A DNA stretch of 64,000 bases from Nocardioides humi (GCF_006494775.1 NZ_CP041146.1:4030001-4094000), one strand, 5' to 3'; positions 36,085 through 46,222 are shown, counted from the first letter of the stretch. Notes: generated by a model not told the origin, from the sequence alone. Program-made: numbers and translations.

Positions 36085-36966
36085 TCAGCCGAGGACGAGG
36101 CCGGCGCCGGCCAGCACCGCCCAGGCCAGCTCCGCGAGCCCGGTCCGCTGCAGCACGGGGATGAGCGCAGGCCCCTGGGCGCCGGCGAGCACCGTCCGCG
36201 CGGAGGCGCCGGCGGGGAGCAGGAAGCCGAGGCCGAGCAGCGCCCACCAGGTCGTGAGGGCGGCGAGCACCACGACCGCGGCGGCCGCGGCGGCGACGAG
36301 GACGGCGTAGAAGCCGCGGGTACGACGGTCGCCGAGCCGCACGGCGAGCGTCAGCTTGCCCGCGACCCGGTCGGTGGGGATGTCGCGCAGGTTGTTGGCG
36401 ACCAGGATCGCGCAGGCCAGGGCGCCGACGCCCGTCCCGGCGGCGACGGACGCCCAGCCCGGCGTCCCCCACGCCTCGGTCTGCACCCAGGTGGTGCCGA
36501 CGACGGCGACCAGCCCGAAGAAGACGAAGACCATCACCTCGCCGAGGCCGAGGTAGCCGTAGGGCTTCGAGCCGCCGGTGTAGTACCAGGCGGCGAGGAC
36601 GCTGAGCGCGCCGACCAGGACCAGCCACCACGACGTGGTGGCGGCGAGCGCCAGCCCGGCCACGGCGGCGACGCCGAAGGCCAGGAACGCCGCCCGCCTC
36701 ACGGCCGCGGGGGAGGCGAGTCCGGAGCCGACCAGGCGCAGCGGTCCGACCCGCTCGTCGTCGGTGCCGCGGATGCCGTCGGAGTAGTCGTTGGCGTAGT
36801 TGACGCCCACCTGGAGGGCCAGGCTGACCACGGCGGCGAGCAGCGCCTTCCACCACACGCCGCGGTCGGCGTACACCGCGATGCCGGTGCCGACGACCAC
36901 CGGCGCGACCGCCGCGGGGAGGGTGCGGACGCGGGCGCCCGCGATCCAGTGCGCTGCTGTGGCCAT
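36085..36966 (-). CDS. menA: 1,4-dihydroxy-2-naphthoate polyprenyltransferase
   Basis: 293 aa UbiA-family membrane enzyme with about eight TM helices. It attaches the polyprenyl chain to DHNA in menaquinone synthesis. First Asp-rich motif NYANDYSDGIRGTDDERVGP near residue 57 and second motif NNLRDIPTDRVAGKLTLAVR near residue 190 are both complete. Position matches Rv0534c. Downstream of the MFS gene on the same strand by 10 bp. Confidence 0.96.
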   Translation of the reverse strand: MATAAHWIAGARVRTLPAAVAPVVVGTGIAVYADRGVWWKALLAAVVSLALQVGVNYANDYSDGIRGTDDERVGPLRLVGSGLASPAAVRRAAFLAFGVAAVAGLALAATTSWWLVLVGALSVLAAWYYTGGSKPYGYLGLGEVMVFVFFGLVAVVGTTWVQTEAWGTPGWASVAAGTGVGALACAILVANNLRDIPTDRVAGKLTLAVRLGDRRTRGFYAVLVAAAAAAVVVLAALTTWWALLGLGFLLPAGASARTVLAGAQGPALIPVLQRTGLAELAWAVLAGAGLVLG

Positions 36967-36976
36967 GAAGAGGGAT

Positions 36977-38251
36977 TCAAGCAGGCTGGCTCGCGGAGGC
37001 GTCCAACCGGGTCAGGTGCCGCTCGGCCGCGCGGGCAGCCGGGTGGATGAGCACCGCCGCGACGACCACGATCCCGGCGATCACGCACCAGCCGGGAGTG
37101 CCCCACTCCAGCGCGAGGAAGGTGTACGCCGCCGGCGCCCACACGGTGCCGAGCGTGTACCCGAGCTGCGAGACGCCCTGGTACTCCCCGCGGCGGGCGG
37201 GATCCGACAGCTCCGCCTGCAGGCCCCACTCGCCGGCGGACTGGAACAGCTCGGCGCCGGTCACGGTGACGTGCCCGATCCAGACCAGCGCGATCGTGAC
37301 CCAGCCGATGGTGTCGTGGGTGACCAGCACGATCGCGCAGGAGAGCACGAAGAAGAAGGCTCCGCGGCGCTGGGCGCGCAGCGAGTCGGCGACGGTCGTG
37401 ACGCCCCGGGCCGCGGCGACCTGGAGGGCGACCGCCATCACCGTGTTGGTGCCGAACAGCCAGGCGAGCAGCACCCGCGGCGCGTCGGTCGCCTCGACCA
37501 GCCAGAGCGGGATGACGACGTTGAGCAGCACCTGGTGGGTGCCGAGCACGCCGCCGCAGACCGCCATGGCGACGTACCCCTTGTTGCGCAGCGCGCTGCG
37601 GCGATCACCTGCGTCCTCCAGCGCCGCCTCGAGCGGAGCCTCCTCGGCGTGGTGCACGGCGGCGGGCAGCCGCGCCACGAGGGCGGCGTTGAGGACGAGG
37701 AGCACCGCGGTGGCCACGGGCACGGCGCGGATCACGTTGTCGTCGTTGGTGGCGAGCGCGACGCCGGCGAGCAGCGCCCCGAGGGTGTAGCCGACATTGC
37801 GGGCGGCCCGGAAGTAGGCGTTGGAGGAGACCCGCTCCTCGCGCGGGAACACGTCGAAGCGGTAGGCGTTGCGGGCCGACCGGCTCGCCGACGACACGTT
37901 CTCCAGCACGATCATCATCGCGATGAACGCGCCCAGTCCGCCGACGGCCGGCCAGGCGAGGTAGAGCACCGCCTCGACCAGCGAGGTGAGCGCCCAGACC
38001 CGCTTGGCGCCGTACCGGTCGCTGAGCTTGCCGAGAGGTACGGCGAGCAGGAAGGTCACCAGTCCCGCGATCGACAGCCCCAGCCCGACCCGGGCCGCCG
38101 AGAGCCCGACGATCTGGGTGAAGAACACCGCGCTGCCGGTCAGGAAGACCCCGTCGCCGAAGGCGGACAGGACCGACTGGGCCGAGAGCCGGCGGACGAG
38201 CGAGGTGGGTCCGGCGAGACGGGCGATGCGTCCCGAGAGTCCGATGGTCAT
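36977..38251 (-). CDS. Major facilitator superfamily transporter
   Basis: 424 aa; ATG 38251 preferred because GAGG is 9 nt upstream (the ATG at 38260 has no spaced ribosome site). Twelve predicted TM helices. MFS motif A is LGKLSDRYGAKRVWALTSLV between TM2 and TM3. Central loop AVHHAEEAPLEAALEDAGDR. Likely a drug or metabolite exporter; the substrate is unknown. Probably co-transcribed with menA. Confidence 0.9.
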   Translation of the reverse strand: MTIGLSGRIARLAGPTSLVRRLSAQSVLSAFGDGVFLTGSAVFFTQIVGLSAARVGLGLSIAGLVTFLLAVPLGKLSDRYGAKRVWALTSLVEAVLYLAWPAVGGLGAFIAMMIVLENVSSASRSARNAYRFDVFPREERVSSNAYFRAARNVGYTLGALLAGVALATNDDNVIRAVPVATAVLLVLNAALVARLPAAVHHAEEAPLEAALEDAGDRRSALRNKGYVAMAVCGGVLGTHQVLLNVVIPLWLVEATDAPRVLLAWLFGTNTVMAVALQVAAARGVTTVADSLRAQRRGAFFFVLSCAIVLVTHDTIGWVTIALVWIGHVTVTGAELFQSAGEWGLQAELSDPARRGEYQGVSQLGYTLGTVWAPAAYTFLALEWGTPGWCVIAGIVVVAAVLIHPAARAAERHLTRLDASASQPA

Positions 38252-38325
38252 CGGGATCATCCTCGCCGGGACGGATGGCGTCTGTCAGGTGGATGACCGG
38301 TCGGCCGGCGCAGCCGGGGTGCCGG

Positions 38326-38574
38326 TCAGCCGGCGCGGCCGAGGTGGATCACGTCGACGGTCACCGTGGTGTCGGTGATCCTGTAGAGCACCCGGTAGGC
38401 CCCGATGCGGAGTCGCCAGTGGTCGCTGCCCCCGGCCATGGCAGTCGAGGGCCGGGGATCGTGCGCGAGCGCGTCGGTGCGGTCGAAGACGGCGGCCAGA
38501 CCTTCGCGGTCGTTGACGAGAAACCGCTCGGCCGCCGCCAGCGCCTCGGGGTCCCAGATGACGTCGTAGACCAC
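38326..38574 (-). CDS. RelE/ParE-family toxin
   Basis: 82 aa from GTG 38574. Typical small fold: VIWDPEALAAAERFLVNDRE, then a C-terminal beta block WRLRIGAYRVLYRITDTTVT, VDVIHLGRAG with conserved Arg residues and a terminal His (RelE-like rather than ParE). It follows the antitoxin by 14 nt on the same strand. Expected to cleave mRNA at the ribosome or poison gyrase; which one cannot be told from sequence alone. Confidence 0.88.
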   Translation of the reverse strand: MVYDVIWDPEALAAAERFLVNDREGLAAVFDRTDALAHDPRPSTAMAGGSDHWRLRIGAYRVLYRITDTTVTVDVIHLGRAG

Positions 38575-38588
38575 GAGATCTGGCGGGG

Positions 38589-38831
38589 TCAGAGCCCGAG
38601 TCGTGCCCGAGCCTCGGCTTGGGGTACGTAGGCGATCGGGCCAAGCTGCTCGCGCAGCCGGAAGCGGGCGAGGGCCAGGTCGTCCTCGAGATCCTCGAGG
38701 CGACGAACCTCGTCGTTCAGGTAGTCGTGGACGGCCTGCCGCACGATCTCCTGCTTGCTGCGGCTCTCCTGCCGGGCGCGCTCGGTGAGCAGCCGGTCGT
38801 CGGCCGGATCGAGCCGCAGGTTCATCGCCAT
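38589..38831 (-). CDS. Ribbon-helix-helix antitoxin
   Basis: 80 aa. N-terminal RHH domain MAMNLRLDPADDRLLTERAR, ESRSKQEIVRQAVHDYL; C-terminal helix binds the toxin (DDLALARFRLREQLGPIAYV). First gene of the pair, as usual. A tandem TGGTACC operator overlaps its promoter, in line with autoregulation. The -10 TACGAT ends 7 nt before ATG. Confidence 0.9.
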   Translation of the reverse strand: MAMNLRLDPADDRLLTERARQESRSKQEIVRQAVHDYLNDEVRRLEDLEDDLALARFRLREQLGPIAYVPQAEARARLGL

Positions 38832-38838
38832 GGTCGCG

Positions 38839-38870
38839 ATCGTAGCAAGCAGTGGTACCGCGTGGTACCA
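38839..38870 (-). promoter_or_regulatory. Autoregulatory promoter/operator of the toxin-antitoxin pair
   Basis: -10 TACGAT at 38839-38844 (minus strand) and two TGGTACC repeats at 38853-38859 and 38863-38869, ten bases apart, i.e. one helical turn. RHH antitoxins bind such repeated short sites cooperatively. Confidence 0.62.
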
Positions 38871-38907
38871 GATCCGGGTCGGGGTGTCGGCCGATAGGTT
38901 CGCGGGT

Positions 38908-39927
38908 GTGGCAGCGGTGAGCCTGGTGGGCGGGTACGACGCGGTGGTGGCGCGGGTGCGCGGCTGGCTGGACGGGACGGGCCAGGCGCCTGTCGTGGTC
39001 GAGACGTCCGGTTCGACGGGTACGCCGAAGCGGGTGCTGCTGACGCGTGACGCGCTGCTCTCGTCGGTGCGGGCGTCCGCCGCCCGGCTCGGTGCGAGCG
39101 GGCCGTGGGTGCTCGCGCTGCCGCCGACCTATGTCGCGGGGCTGCAGGTGGTCGCCCGGTCGCTCGTCGCCGGCCACGAGCCGACGCTGCTGGAGCGCGA
39201 CGGCTGGCCCGCGGGCGAGGGCTGGTTCGTGTCGCTGGTGCCGACCCAGCTGACCCGGATGCTGTCCTCGGCGTCCGATCGGGCGGCGCTGCGGCGGGCG
39301 CACACGGTGCTGCTCGGCGGTGGGCCGATCGGTGCCGCGCTGCGCTCGCGCGCCGAGGACGCCGGGGTGCGGGTGGTGGCGACGTACGGGTCGGCGGAGA
39401 CCGCCGGCGGCTGCGTGTACGACGGCCTGCCGCTCGACGGCGTCGCGGTGGCGCTGGGCGAGGGCGGGCGGATCCGGATCGCCGGGCCGACCCTGTTCAG
39501 CGGGTACGACGGGCAGCCGGACCTGACCCGGGAGGTGCTCGTGGACGGCTGGTTCCTCACCGCCGATGCCGGCCGGTTCGACGAGGACGGCCGGCTCTCC
39601 GTGATCGGGCGGGTCGACGACGTGATCGTGAGCGGCGGGCTCAACGTGCCGGGGCCCGCGGTGGCCGAGCGGCTGCGGGCGCACCCGGAGGTGGGCGCGG
39701 CGGAGGTGCTCGGCGTACCGGATCCCGAGTGGGGCAACCGGGTCGTGGCGTTCGTGGTGGGGCCGCCCGACCTCGAAGCCCTGCGGGACTGGGTGGCCGG
39801 GGCGCACCCGCGGGCCTGGGCGCCGCGCGAGGTGGTCCGGCTGGACGCGATGCCGCTGCTGCCCAACGGCAAGCCCGACCGGCAGGCGCTGCTGCGGCTC
39901 GTGGAGGCCGGGGAGGTGGCGCCGTGA
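38908..39927 (+). CDS. menE: o-succinylbenzoate-CoA ligase
   Basis: 339 aa from GTG 38908, the compact actinobacterial form. AMP-binding motif VVETSGSTGTPKRVLLTRDA near residue 30; VVATYGSAETAGGCVYDG; LTADAGRFDEDGRLSVIGR; C-terminal LPNGKPDRQALLRL with the catalytic Lys. Activates OSB for ring closure to DHNA-CoA. TAGGTT (38895-38900) 7 nt before GTG suggests a leaderless operon transcript. GTGA overlap with menC. Confidence 0.93.
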   Translation: MAAVSLVGGYDAVVARVRGWLDGTGQAPVVVETSGSTGTPKRVLLTRDALLSSVRASAARLGASGPWVLALPPTYVAGLQVVARSLVAGHEPTLLERDGWPAGEGWFVSLVPTQLTRMLSSASDRAALRRAHTVLLGGGPIGAALRSRAEDAGVRVVATYGSAETAGGCVYDGLPLDGVAVALGEGGRIRIAGPTLFSGYDGQPDLTREVLVDGWFLTADAGRFDEDGRLSVIGRVDDVIVSGGLNVPGPAVAERLRAHPEVGAAEVLGVPDPEWGNRVVAFVVGPPDLEALRDWVAGAHPRAWAPREVVRLDAMPLLPNGKPDRQALLRLVEAGEVAP

Positions 39928-40874
39928 GGGTGGTGTCGATCCCCATGCGCACCCGCTTCCGCGGGATCACGGTCCGCGAGGCCGCGCTGCTGGAGGGGCC
40001 GGCGGGGTGGGGGGAGTGGAGCCCGTTCCTGGAGTACCCGGCCGAGGTCGCCGAGCCCTGGCTGCGCTGTGCCGAGGAGGCGGCGGCCGACGACTGGCCG
40101 GCGCCACTGCGGGACCGGGTGCCGGTCAACGTCACCGTGCCCGCGGTCGGCCCCGAGCGCGCCCACGAGATCGTGCGCGCCGGCGGCTGCCGGACCGCGA
40201 AGGTGAAGGTCGCCGAGCCTGGCCAGACCCTCGCCGACGAGGTGGCCCGGCTGGAGGCGGTCCGCGACGCGCTCGGCCCCGACGGGCGGATCCGGGTCGA
40301 CGCCAACGGCGGCTGGTCCGTCGACGACGCCGTGGCCGCGATCGGCCGGCTGGACCGCGCGGCGGGCGGGCTGGAGTACGTCGAGCAGCCGGTCGCGAGC
40401 GTCGAGGACCTCGCGGTCGTGCGGCGCCGGGTGGACGTGCCGGTCGCCGCGGACGAGTCGATCCGGCGGGCCGAGGATCCCTACCGGGTGCGCGACCTGG
40501 CGGCCGCCGACATCGCCGTGCTCAAGGTGCAGCCGCTCGGCGGCGTCCGGGCCTGCCTGGAGATCGCCGAGCGGATCGGGCTGCCCGTCGTGGTGTCGAG
40601 CGCGCTGGAGACCTCGGTCGGGATCGCCGCGGGCGTGGCGCTCGCCGCGGCGCTGCCGGAGCTGCCGTACGCCTGCGGGCTGGCGACCGTGCAGCTGCTC
40701 ACCGCCGACGTCGTCGGGGAGCCGCTGCTGCCGGTCGACGGCGCGCTGCCCGTCGTCCGGCCGATGGTGGACGAGGGACGGCTGGACGCCCTGGTCGCGG
40801 CGCCCGAGCGGGTCGCGCACTGGGAGGCCCGGCTCGCCGCGGTCCGGGCGGTGCGGAAGGATCGGCGTCCATGA
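39924..40874 (+). CDS. menC: o-succinylbenzoate synthase
   Basis: 316 aa enolase-superfamily enzyme. KVKVAEPGQTL carries the acid/base lysine; metal ligands in RIRVDANGGWSVDDA, EYVEQPVASVEDL and VPVAADESIRRAED; second catalytic Lys in AVLKVQPLGGVRA. The actinobacterial short-type MenC lacks part of the N-terminal capping domain. Coupled to menE and menD by 4-nt overlaps. Confidence 0.94.
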   Translation: MRVVSIPMRTRFRGITVREAALLEGPAGWGEWSPFLEYPAEVAEPWLRCAEEAAADDWPAPLRDRVPVNVTVPAVGPERAHEIVRAGGCRTAKVKVAEPGQTLADEVARLEAVRDALGPDGRIRVDANGGWSVDDAVAAIGRLDRAAGGLEYVEQPVASVEDLAVVRRRVDVPVAADESIRRAEDPYRVRDLAAADIAVLKVQPLGGVRACLEIAERIGLPVVVSSALETSVGIAAGVALAAALPELPYACGLATVQLLTADVVGEPLLPVDGALPVVRPMVDEGRLDALVAAPERVAHWEARLAAVRAVRKDRRP

Positions 40875-42471
40875 CCGATACCCCCGCGGTGCTCGCCGAC
40901 GCCCTCGTCGCGCGGCTGCTCCGCGCCGGGGTGGGCGAGGTCGTGGTCGCGCCGGGCTCGCGCAACGCGCCGTTGGCGATGGCGCTGTGGGCGGCCGCGC
41001 AGGCCGGGGCCTTCCGGCTGCACACTCGGATCGACGAGCGGACGGCGGGCTTCCTCGCGCTCGGCCTGACCAAGTCGGGCTCGCGCGCCGCCGTCCTCAC
41101 CACCTCCGGCACCGCGGTCGCCAACCTCCACCCCGCCGTCCTGGAGGCGGTCCACGCCGGCGTCGGGCTGGTCGTCGTCTCGGCCGACCGTCCCGCCCGG
41201 CTCCGGGGGACCGGCGCCAACCAGACCACCGACCAGATCGGCATCTTCGGCCCCCTGGTGAGGTCGTACGACGTGGCGTCGGTCGCCGCTCTCGAGGCGG
41301 TGCCCGCTCCGTGGGGCGCCGTCGTCCACCTCAACCTGCAGCTCGACGCCCCGCTTGTGCCTGCCCTCCCCCCGCACCGCGCCCCATGCGAATTCGTCGT
41401 GGAGACACCCGAATCGGGACAAATTCGCATGGGGCGCGAGCACACCGACCTGCGGCAGGGGCCGCGGACGGTCGTGGTGGCGGGGGACGACTCCGGGCCG
41501 CCGGCGCGGCGGCTGGCGGAGGCGGCGGGCTGGCCGCTGCTGGCCGAGCCGTCGAGCGGGTCCCGGACGGGCGAGAACGCGCTGCGGACCTACCGACTGC
41601 TGCTGGAGACCGCTCTCGGCGACACGATCGAGCGGGTCGTGGTGTTCGGCCGGCCCACGCTCTCACGGCCGGTCACCCTGCTCCTGGAGCGGGCCGACGT
41701 CGAGGTGCTGGTCGTGCCCGGCCGGGGCGTGTGGCCGGTCAGCCCCCGGGCTCCCGCACGATCGACGCCCCGGCATGGGCCGAGAACGGTCCCGACGACC
41801 CCGCCTGGCTCGACGCCTGGCGTACGGCGGACCGCGATCTCGCCCGGCGCGTCGACCGGCTGCTGGCGAGCGAGCCCGCCCTCACGCCGTACGACGTCGC
41901 GGCGGCCACGCACGCTGCCCTCCCCGCCGGCGGGCTGCTGGTCGTGGGCGCGTCCAGCCCGATCCGCGACCTCGACCTCATGCTCCGCCCGACCACCGTC
42001 GGCACCCGCCGCAAGATCGTCGCGAACCGCGGCCTCGCCGGCATCGACGGCACGATCAGCACCGCGATCGGCGCGGCCCTCGGGCGGCGCGACTCGACCC
42101 GGAGCCTCGCCCTGATGGGCGATCTCACCTTCCTGCACGACCAGACCGCGCTGGTGCTGGGGCCGGAGGAGCCCCGGCCGGACCTGACGATCGTGGTACC
42201 CAATGACGACGGCGGCGCGATCTTCTCCATGCTGGAGCAGGGCGCGCCGGCGCACGCGGCGTCCTTCGAGCGGCTCTTCGGCACGCCCCACGGCCACGAC
42301 CTCGCCAGCCTGTGCGCGGCGGCCCGGGTGCCCCACCTGCGGGTCACCTCCCGACCCGAGCTCGACCAGGCGCTCGCCAGCCCCAACGGCGGCATCGAGG
42401 TGGTCGAGGCGGTCGTCGACCGGAGCGGCCGACGCGAGCTGGACCGGCGGATCCGGAAGCTGGTCATCTAG
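40871..42471 (+). CDS. menD: SEPHCHC synthase (MenD), frame broken once, palindrome in linker
   Basis: ThDP enzyme making SEPHCHC from isochorismate and 2-oxoglutarate. Domain I motifs VVAPGSRNAPLAMAL, TRIDERTAGFLALG, TTSGTAVANLHPAVLEA; ThDP-binding GDLTFLHDQTALVL with VPNDDGGAIFSML. The frame breaks at the C run 41743-41747; one more C joins VSP to GSRTIDAPAWAENG (corrected length about 533 aa). Between domains I and II a linker (PHRAPCEFVVETPESG...) is encoded by a 59-bp hairpin. Last gene of the men set; its TAG lies in the likely -10 of nhaA. Confidence 0.92.
41379..41437. repeat. In-frame hairpin element inside menD
   Basis: Perfect 16-bp arms GCGCCCCATGCGAATT (41379-41394) and its complement (41422-41437) enclose 27 nt that pair further (GTC/GAC, CCCGA-A-TCGGG). 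It is translated as part of the MenD inter-domain linker. Size and nested form equal the hairpins at 49006 and 49094. Confidence 0.7.
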
Positions 42472-42480
42472 GCTGATCAG

Positions 42481-44358
42481 GTGGCCAGCGACACCTGTTC
42501 GCCGTCGACGTCCGGAGAGCGGGAGCCGGAGACGGCGGAAGCGCGAGACGCCCGCGTCGCCCCGTCCCTGCGGCACTTCATCCACACCGAGGCCGCGAGC
42601 GCGGGACTGCTGGTCGCGGTCGCGCTGGTCGCCCTCGCCTGGGCCAACTCACCGTGGTCGGACGGCTACGAGCGCCTGTGGCACCAGACCCTCGAGCTGA
42701 CCTTCGCCGGCGGCGGGCTGAGCATGGACCTGCACCACTGGGTCAACGACGGCCTGATGGTGGTGTTCTTCTTCGTGATCGGGCTCGAGGTGCGCCGGGA
42801 GTTCTCGGTCGGCGAGCTGACCGAGCGCAGCCGCCTCGTCGTACCCGTCATCGCCGGCATCGGCGGCATGGTCGTCCCGGCGCTGCTCTACCTCGCGCTC
42901 AACCCGTCCGGCGACAGCGCGGCCGGCTGGGGCGTGGTGATCGGCACCGACACTGCCTTCCTGCTCGGCACGCTCGCGCTGGTCGGGCCCAGCGTGTCCA
43001 CGCAGCTGCGGATCTTCCTGCTCACCCTCACCGTCATCGACGACATCGTCGCCGTCACCGTCATCGGCGTCGTCTACTCCGACTCGATCGACCTGACCGC
43101 GCTGGCCGTGGCCGGCGCCTGCCTGGTGGCGCTCGTCGTCCTCGACCGCGTGGGGGAGTGGCGCGCCTCGCCGTACGTCGCCACGGTGGTCGTGCTGTGG
43201 ATCGCGACCCTGCAGTCGGGGGTGCACGCCTCCATCGCCGGCATGCTGTCCGGCCTCCTCGTCCCGGCCGCCGACCCGGACCGCCGACTCGTGCAGCAGG
43301 CCGCGGAGCGGGTCCGCCGTTTCCAGCAGTCGCCGCTGCCCGAGGTGCAGCGCGCGGCGCGCCACAGCCTCAACCGCGCCGTGTCGGTCAACGAGCGGCT
43401 GCAGGAGGCGCTGCACGGCTGGACCAGCTTCGTCATCGTGCCCGTGTTCGCGCTCGCCAACGCCGGCATCGACCTGCGCGACGGCGTCCTCGGGGACGCC
43501 CTGTCCTCGCCGGTGACCTGGGGCGTGGTGCTGGGCCTGGTGGTTGGCAAGCTCGTCGGCATCGGGGCCGGGGCGCTCGGCGCCGTACGCCTCCGGCTGG
43601 GGTCGCTGCCCGAGGGCGTCGCGGCCGGGCACACCCTCGGCGGCGCCGCGCTCTCCGGGATCGGGTTCACCGTCTCCCTGCTCATCATCGGCCTCGCCTT
43701 CACCGACCAGCGGCTGCAGGACCAGGCCAAGGTCGGCGTCCTGCTCGCCGCCGTGCTCGCGGTGGTCGTCGGCTGGCTGGCGTTCGCGGTCGCGGCCCGG
43801 TTCTTCGACCAGCGCGACGCCGCCCTGCCGACCCGGCTGAGCGACCCGGTCGACCCCGAGCGCGACCACGTCAACGGTCCGTCCGACGCGCCGCTGACGC
43901 TGGTGGAGTACCTCGACTTCGAGTGCCCCTTCTGCGCCCGCGCGACCGGCGCCGCACGCGAGGTCCGCGACCACTTCGGCGACCGGCTGCGCTACGTCCC
44001 GCGGCACCTCCCCCTCGACGTGCATCCGCACGCGGTCCTCGCCGGCGTGGCGGCCGAGGCCGCCGGCGAGCAGGGCCGGTACTGGGACATGCACGAGCTG
44101 CTGTTCGAGAGCCAGGCGCACCTCGAGCGCGACGACCTGCTCGGGTACGCCGAGCGGCTGGGCCTCGACGTCGACCGGTTCGCCGCCGACCTGGACGACC
44201 CGGCGCTGGTCGCGCGCCTCGAGCGCGACATGGCCAGCGCCGAGGCCAGCGGCGTACGCGGGACGCCCACGTTCTTCGTCGGCGAGCGCCGTCACGAGGG
44301 GCCGTTCGACGCCCAGAGCCTGATCGCCGCGCTCGAGGCGCTGGATCCCGGACGCTGA
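42481..44358 (+). CDS. nhaA: NhaA-type Na+/H+ antiporter fused to a DsbA-like thioredoxin domain
   Basis: 625 aa. Residues about 30-430 are NhaA with 12 TM helices. The ion-binding Asp pair is in [13 protein letters not shown], and [23 protein letters not shown]-like [13 protein letters not shown] and [10 protein letters not shown] are present. Residues about 450-620 form a DsbA/thioredoxin-like domain ([20 protein letters not shown], cis-Pro [20 protein letters not shown]) with CPFC. The fusion is known in actinobacteria. TAGGCT at 42469-42474 is 6 nt before GTG (leaderless). The stop overlaps the next antiporter by 1 nt. Confidence 0.95.
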   Translation: MASDTCSPSTSGEREPETAEARDARVAPSLRHFIHTEAASAGLLVAVALVALAWANSPWSDGYERLWHQTLELTFAGGGLSMDLHHWVNDGLMVVFFFVIGLEVRREFSVGELTERSRLVVPVIAGIGGMVVPALLYLALNPSGDSAAGWGVVIGTDTAFLLGTLALVGPSVSTQLRIFLLTLTVIDDIVAVTVIGVVYSDSIDLTALAVAGACLVALVVLDRVGEWRASPYVATVVVLWIATLQSGVHASIAGMLSGLLVPAADPDRRLVQQAAERVRRFQQSPLPEVQRAARHSLNRAVSVNERLQEALHGWTSFVIVPVFALANAGIDLRDGVLGDALSSPVTWGVVLGLVVGKLVGIGAGALGAVRLRLGSLPEGVAAGHTLGGAALSGIGFTVSLLIIGLAFTDQRLQDQAKVGVLLAAVLAVVVGWLAFAVAARFFDQRDAALPTRLSDPVDPERDHVNGPSDAPLTLVEYLDFECPFCARATGAAREVRDHFGDRLRYVPRHLPLDVHPHAVLAGVAAEAAGEQGRYWDMHELLFESQAHLERDDLLGYAERLGLDVDRFAADLDDPALVARLERDMASAEASGVRGTPTFFVGERRHEGPFDAQSLIAALEALDPGR

Positions 44359-46222
44359 TGGAGATCGCGCTCCTCCTCCTGGCCGTGGCGGTGACGGTCC
44401 TGACCGTCACCGCGCTGTCGGAGAAGCGCGACCTGCCGGCGCCGCTGACCCTCGTCGTCGTGGGCGTCGCCGCGTCGTACCTGCCGGGCGTGCCGGAGGT
44501 GCACCTGGAGCCGGAGGAGGTGCTGCTCGGCCTGCTGCCGCCGCTGCTGTACGCCGCCGCGGTCACCACCTCGCTGGTCGACTTCAACGCCAACCGCCGC
44601 CCGATCCTGCTGCTGTCGGTGGGGCTGGTCGTCTTCAGCACGCTCGGCGTCGCGGCGGTGCTGCGGCTCGTCGTACCCGATCTCGACTGGCCGCTGGCAC
44701 TCGCCATCGGGGCCGTCGTCGCCCCGCCGGACGCCGTCGCCGCCACCGCGATCGGCCGCCGGATCGGGCTGCCCCGCCGGGTCGTCACGATCCTGGAGGG
44801 CGAGTCCCTCCTCAACGACGCGACCGCGCTGGTGGCGCTGCGGATGGCGATCGCGGCGCTCGGCTCGTCGGTGACGCTGTGGGAGATCGGGCTCGACTTC
44901 GTGGTCGCCGCGGGCGGCGGCGTGCTCGTCGGCGGACTGACCTTCCTGGTCGTGGGCTTCGTGCGCAAGCGGGTGACCGATCCGCTGCTGGACACCGCCA
45001 TCTCGCTGGTGATCCCGTTCGCGGCGTACATCGCCGCCGAGGAGATCCACGCCTCCGGCGTCGTGGCGGTCGTCGTCGCCGGCCTGCTGCTCGGGCACGT
45101 CGCGCCGCTCCTGCAGACCGCGCCGTCGCGGATCGCCGAGCGCACCAACTGGCGCACGATCGCCTACATCCTCGAGAACACCGTCTTCCTGCTGATCGGC
45201 CTGCAGGCGGACTGGCTGATCCGCGAGGTCGGCGGCAGCGAGCTCGGCGCCCGGACGACGGTGCTCGCCTGCGCCGCGACGCTGGCCGCCGTCGTCGTGC
45301 TCCGGCTGCTCTGGGTCTTCGCGGCCCGGGCGCTGCTGATGCGGCCCGGCCCCGACCCCGTCACCGGCGAGAAGGTGTCCTGGCGCTACTCGCTGCTGAT
45401 CGGCTGGGCCGGGATGCGCGGGGTGGTGACGCTCGCCGCGGCGTTCGTCGTGCCGCTCGACACCGAGCACCGCGAGATCGTGCTGATCGTCGCCTTCACC
45501 GTCGTCGCCGGCACCCTGCTCGGCCAGGGCCTGACCCTGCCGTGGCTCGCCCGCCGGCTCGGCGTACCCTCGCCCGATCCGCACGACGACGCGCTCGCCC
45601 GGGCGACGCTCCTCCAGCAGGCCGCGAAGGCCGGCTTCCGCCGTCTCGACGAGCTCGCCGCCGAGGGCGACGACCCGCACCACGTCCGCGAGCTGATCGT
45701 CCAGCGCATCGAGCAGCGCAACTTCGCCGCCTGGGAGCGGCTCGGCACCACCGAGGGCGAGGAGAGCCCCAGCGACCTGTACGCCCGCTGGCGCGGCGAG
45801 ATGATCGACGCGGAGCGCCGCCGGGTGCTGGAGATCCGCTCGACGGGCGCCGTACCGTCCGAGGTCGTCAGCGACGTGCTCGCCATGCTGGACGTCGAGG
45901 AGTCGATGCTCGACGCCGCCGACGCTGCCCGCGCCGACCTCCGCACCACCGGCCGGGTCCAGCGCCGCGACGGCTGCGAGCACCTCGCCCACGTCCCGCT
46001 CCTGGACCCGCCGGCCGAGCCCGCCTGCGCCGACTGCCTCGCCGAGGGCACCCGCTGGGTCGCGCTGCGGATGTGCCTGACCTGCGGCAACGTCGGCTGC
46101 TGCGACTCCTCACCCGCCGCCACGCCACCGCCCACTTCCGCGCGACCCAGCATCCCGTCATGCGCTCGGTCGAGCCGGACGAGGACTGGCGCTGGTGCTT
46201 CGTGCATCACCAGAGCGGGTGA
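44358..46222 (+). CDS. CPA1-family Na+/H+ antiporter with C-terminal UBP-type zinc finger, frame broken once
   Basis: Residues about 1-410 form a CPA1 exchanger with 12 TM helices. Motifs: GAVVAPPDAVAATAIGRRIG, EGESLLNDATALVALRMAI, IGWAGMRGVVTLAAAFVVP. A cytosolic helical region (410-530) follows. The tail is a zf-UBP-like finger: GCEHLAHVPLLDPP, CADCLAEGTRWVALRMCLTC, then HATAHFRATQHPVMRS. The frame breaks at 46113-46115; one more C joins CCDSSP to RRHATAHF. The corrected length is about 621 aa. Tandem with NhaA (TGATG overlap). Confidence 0.92.
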
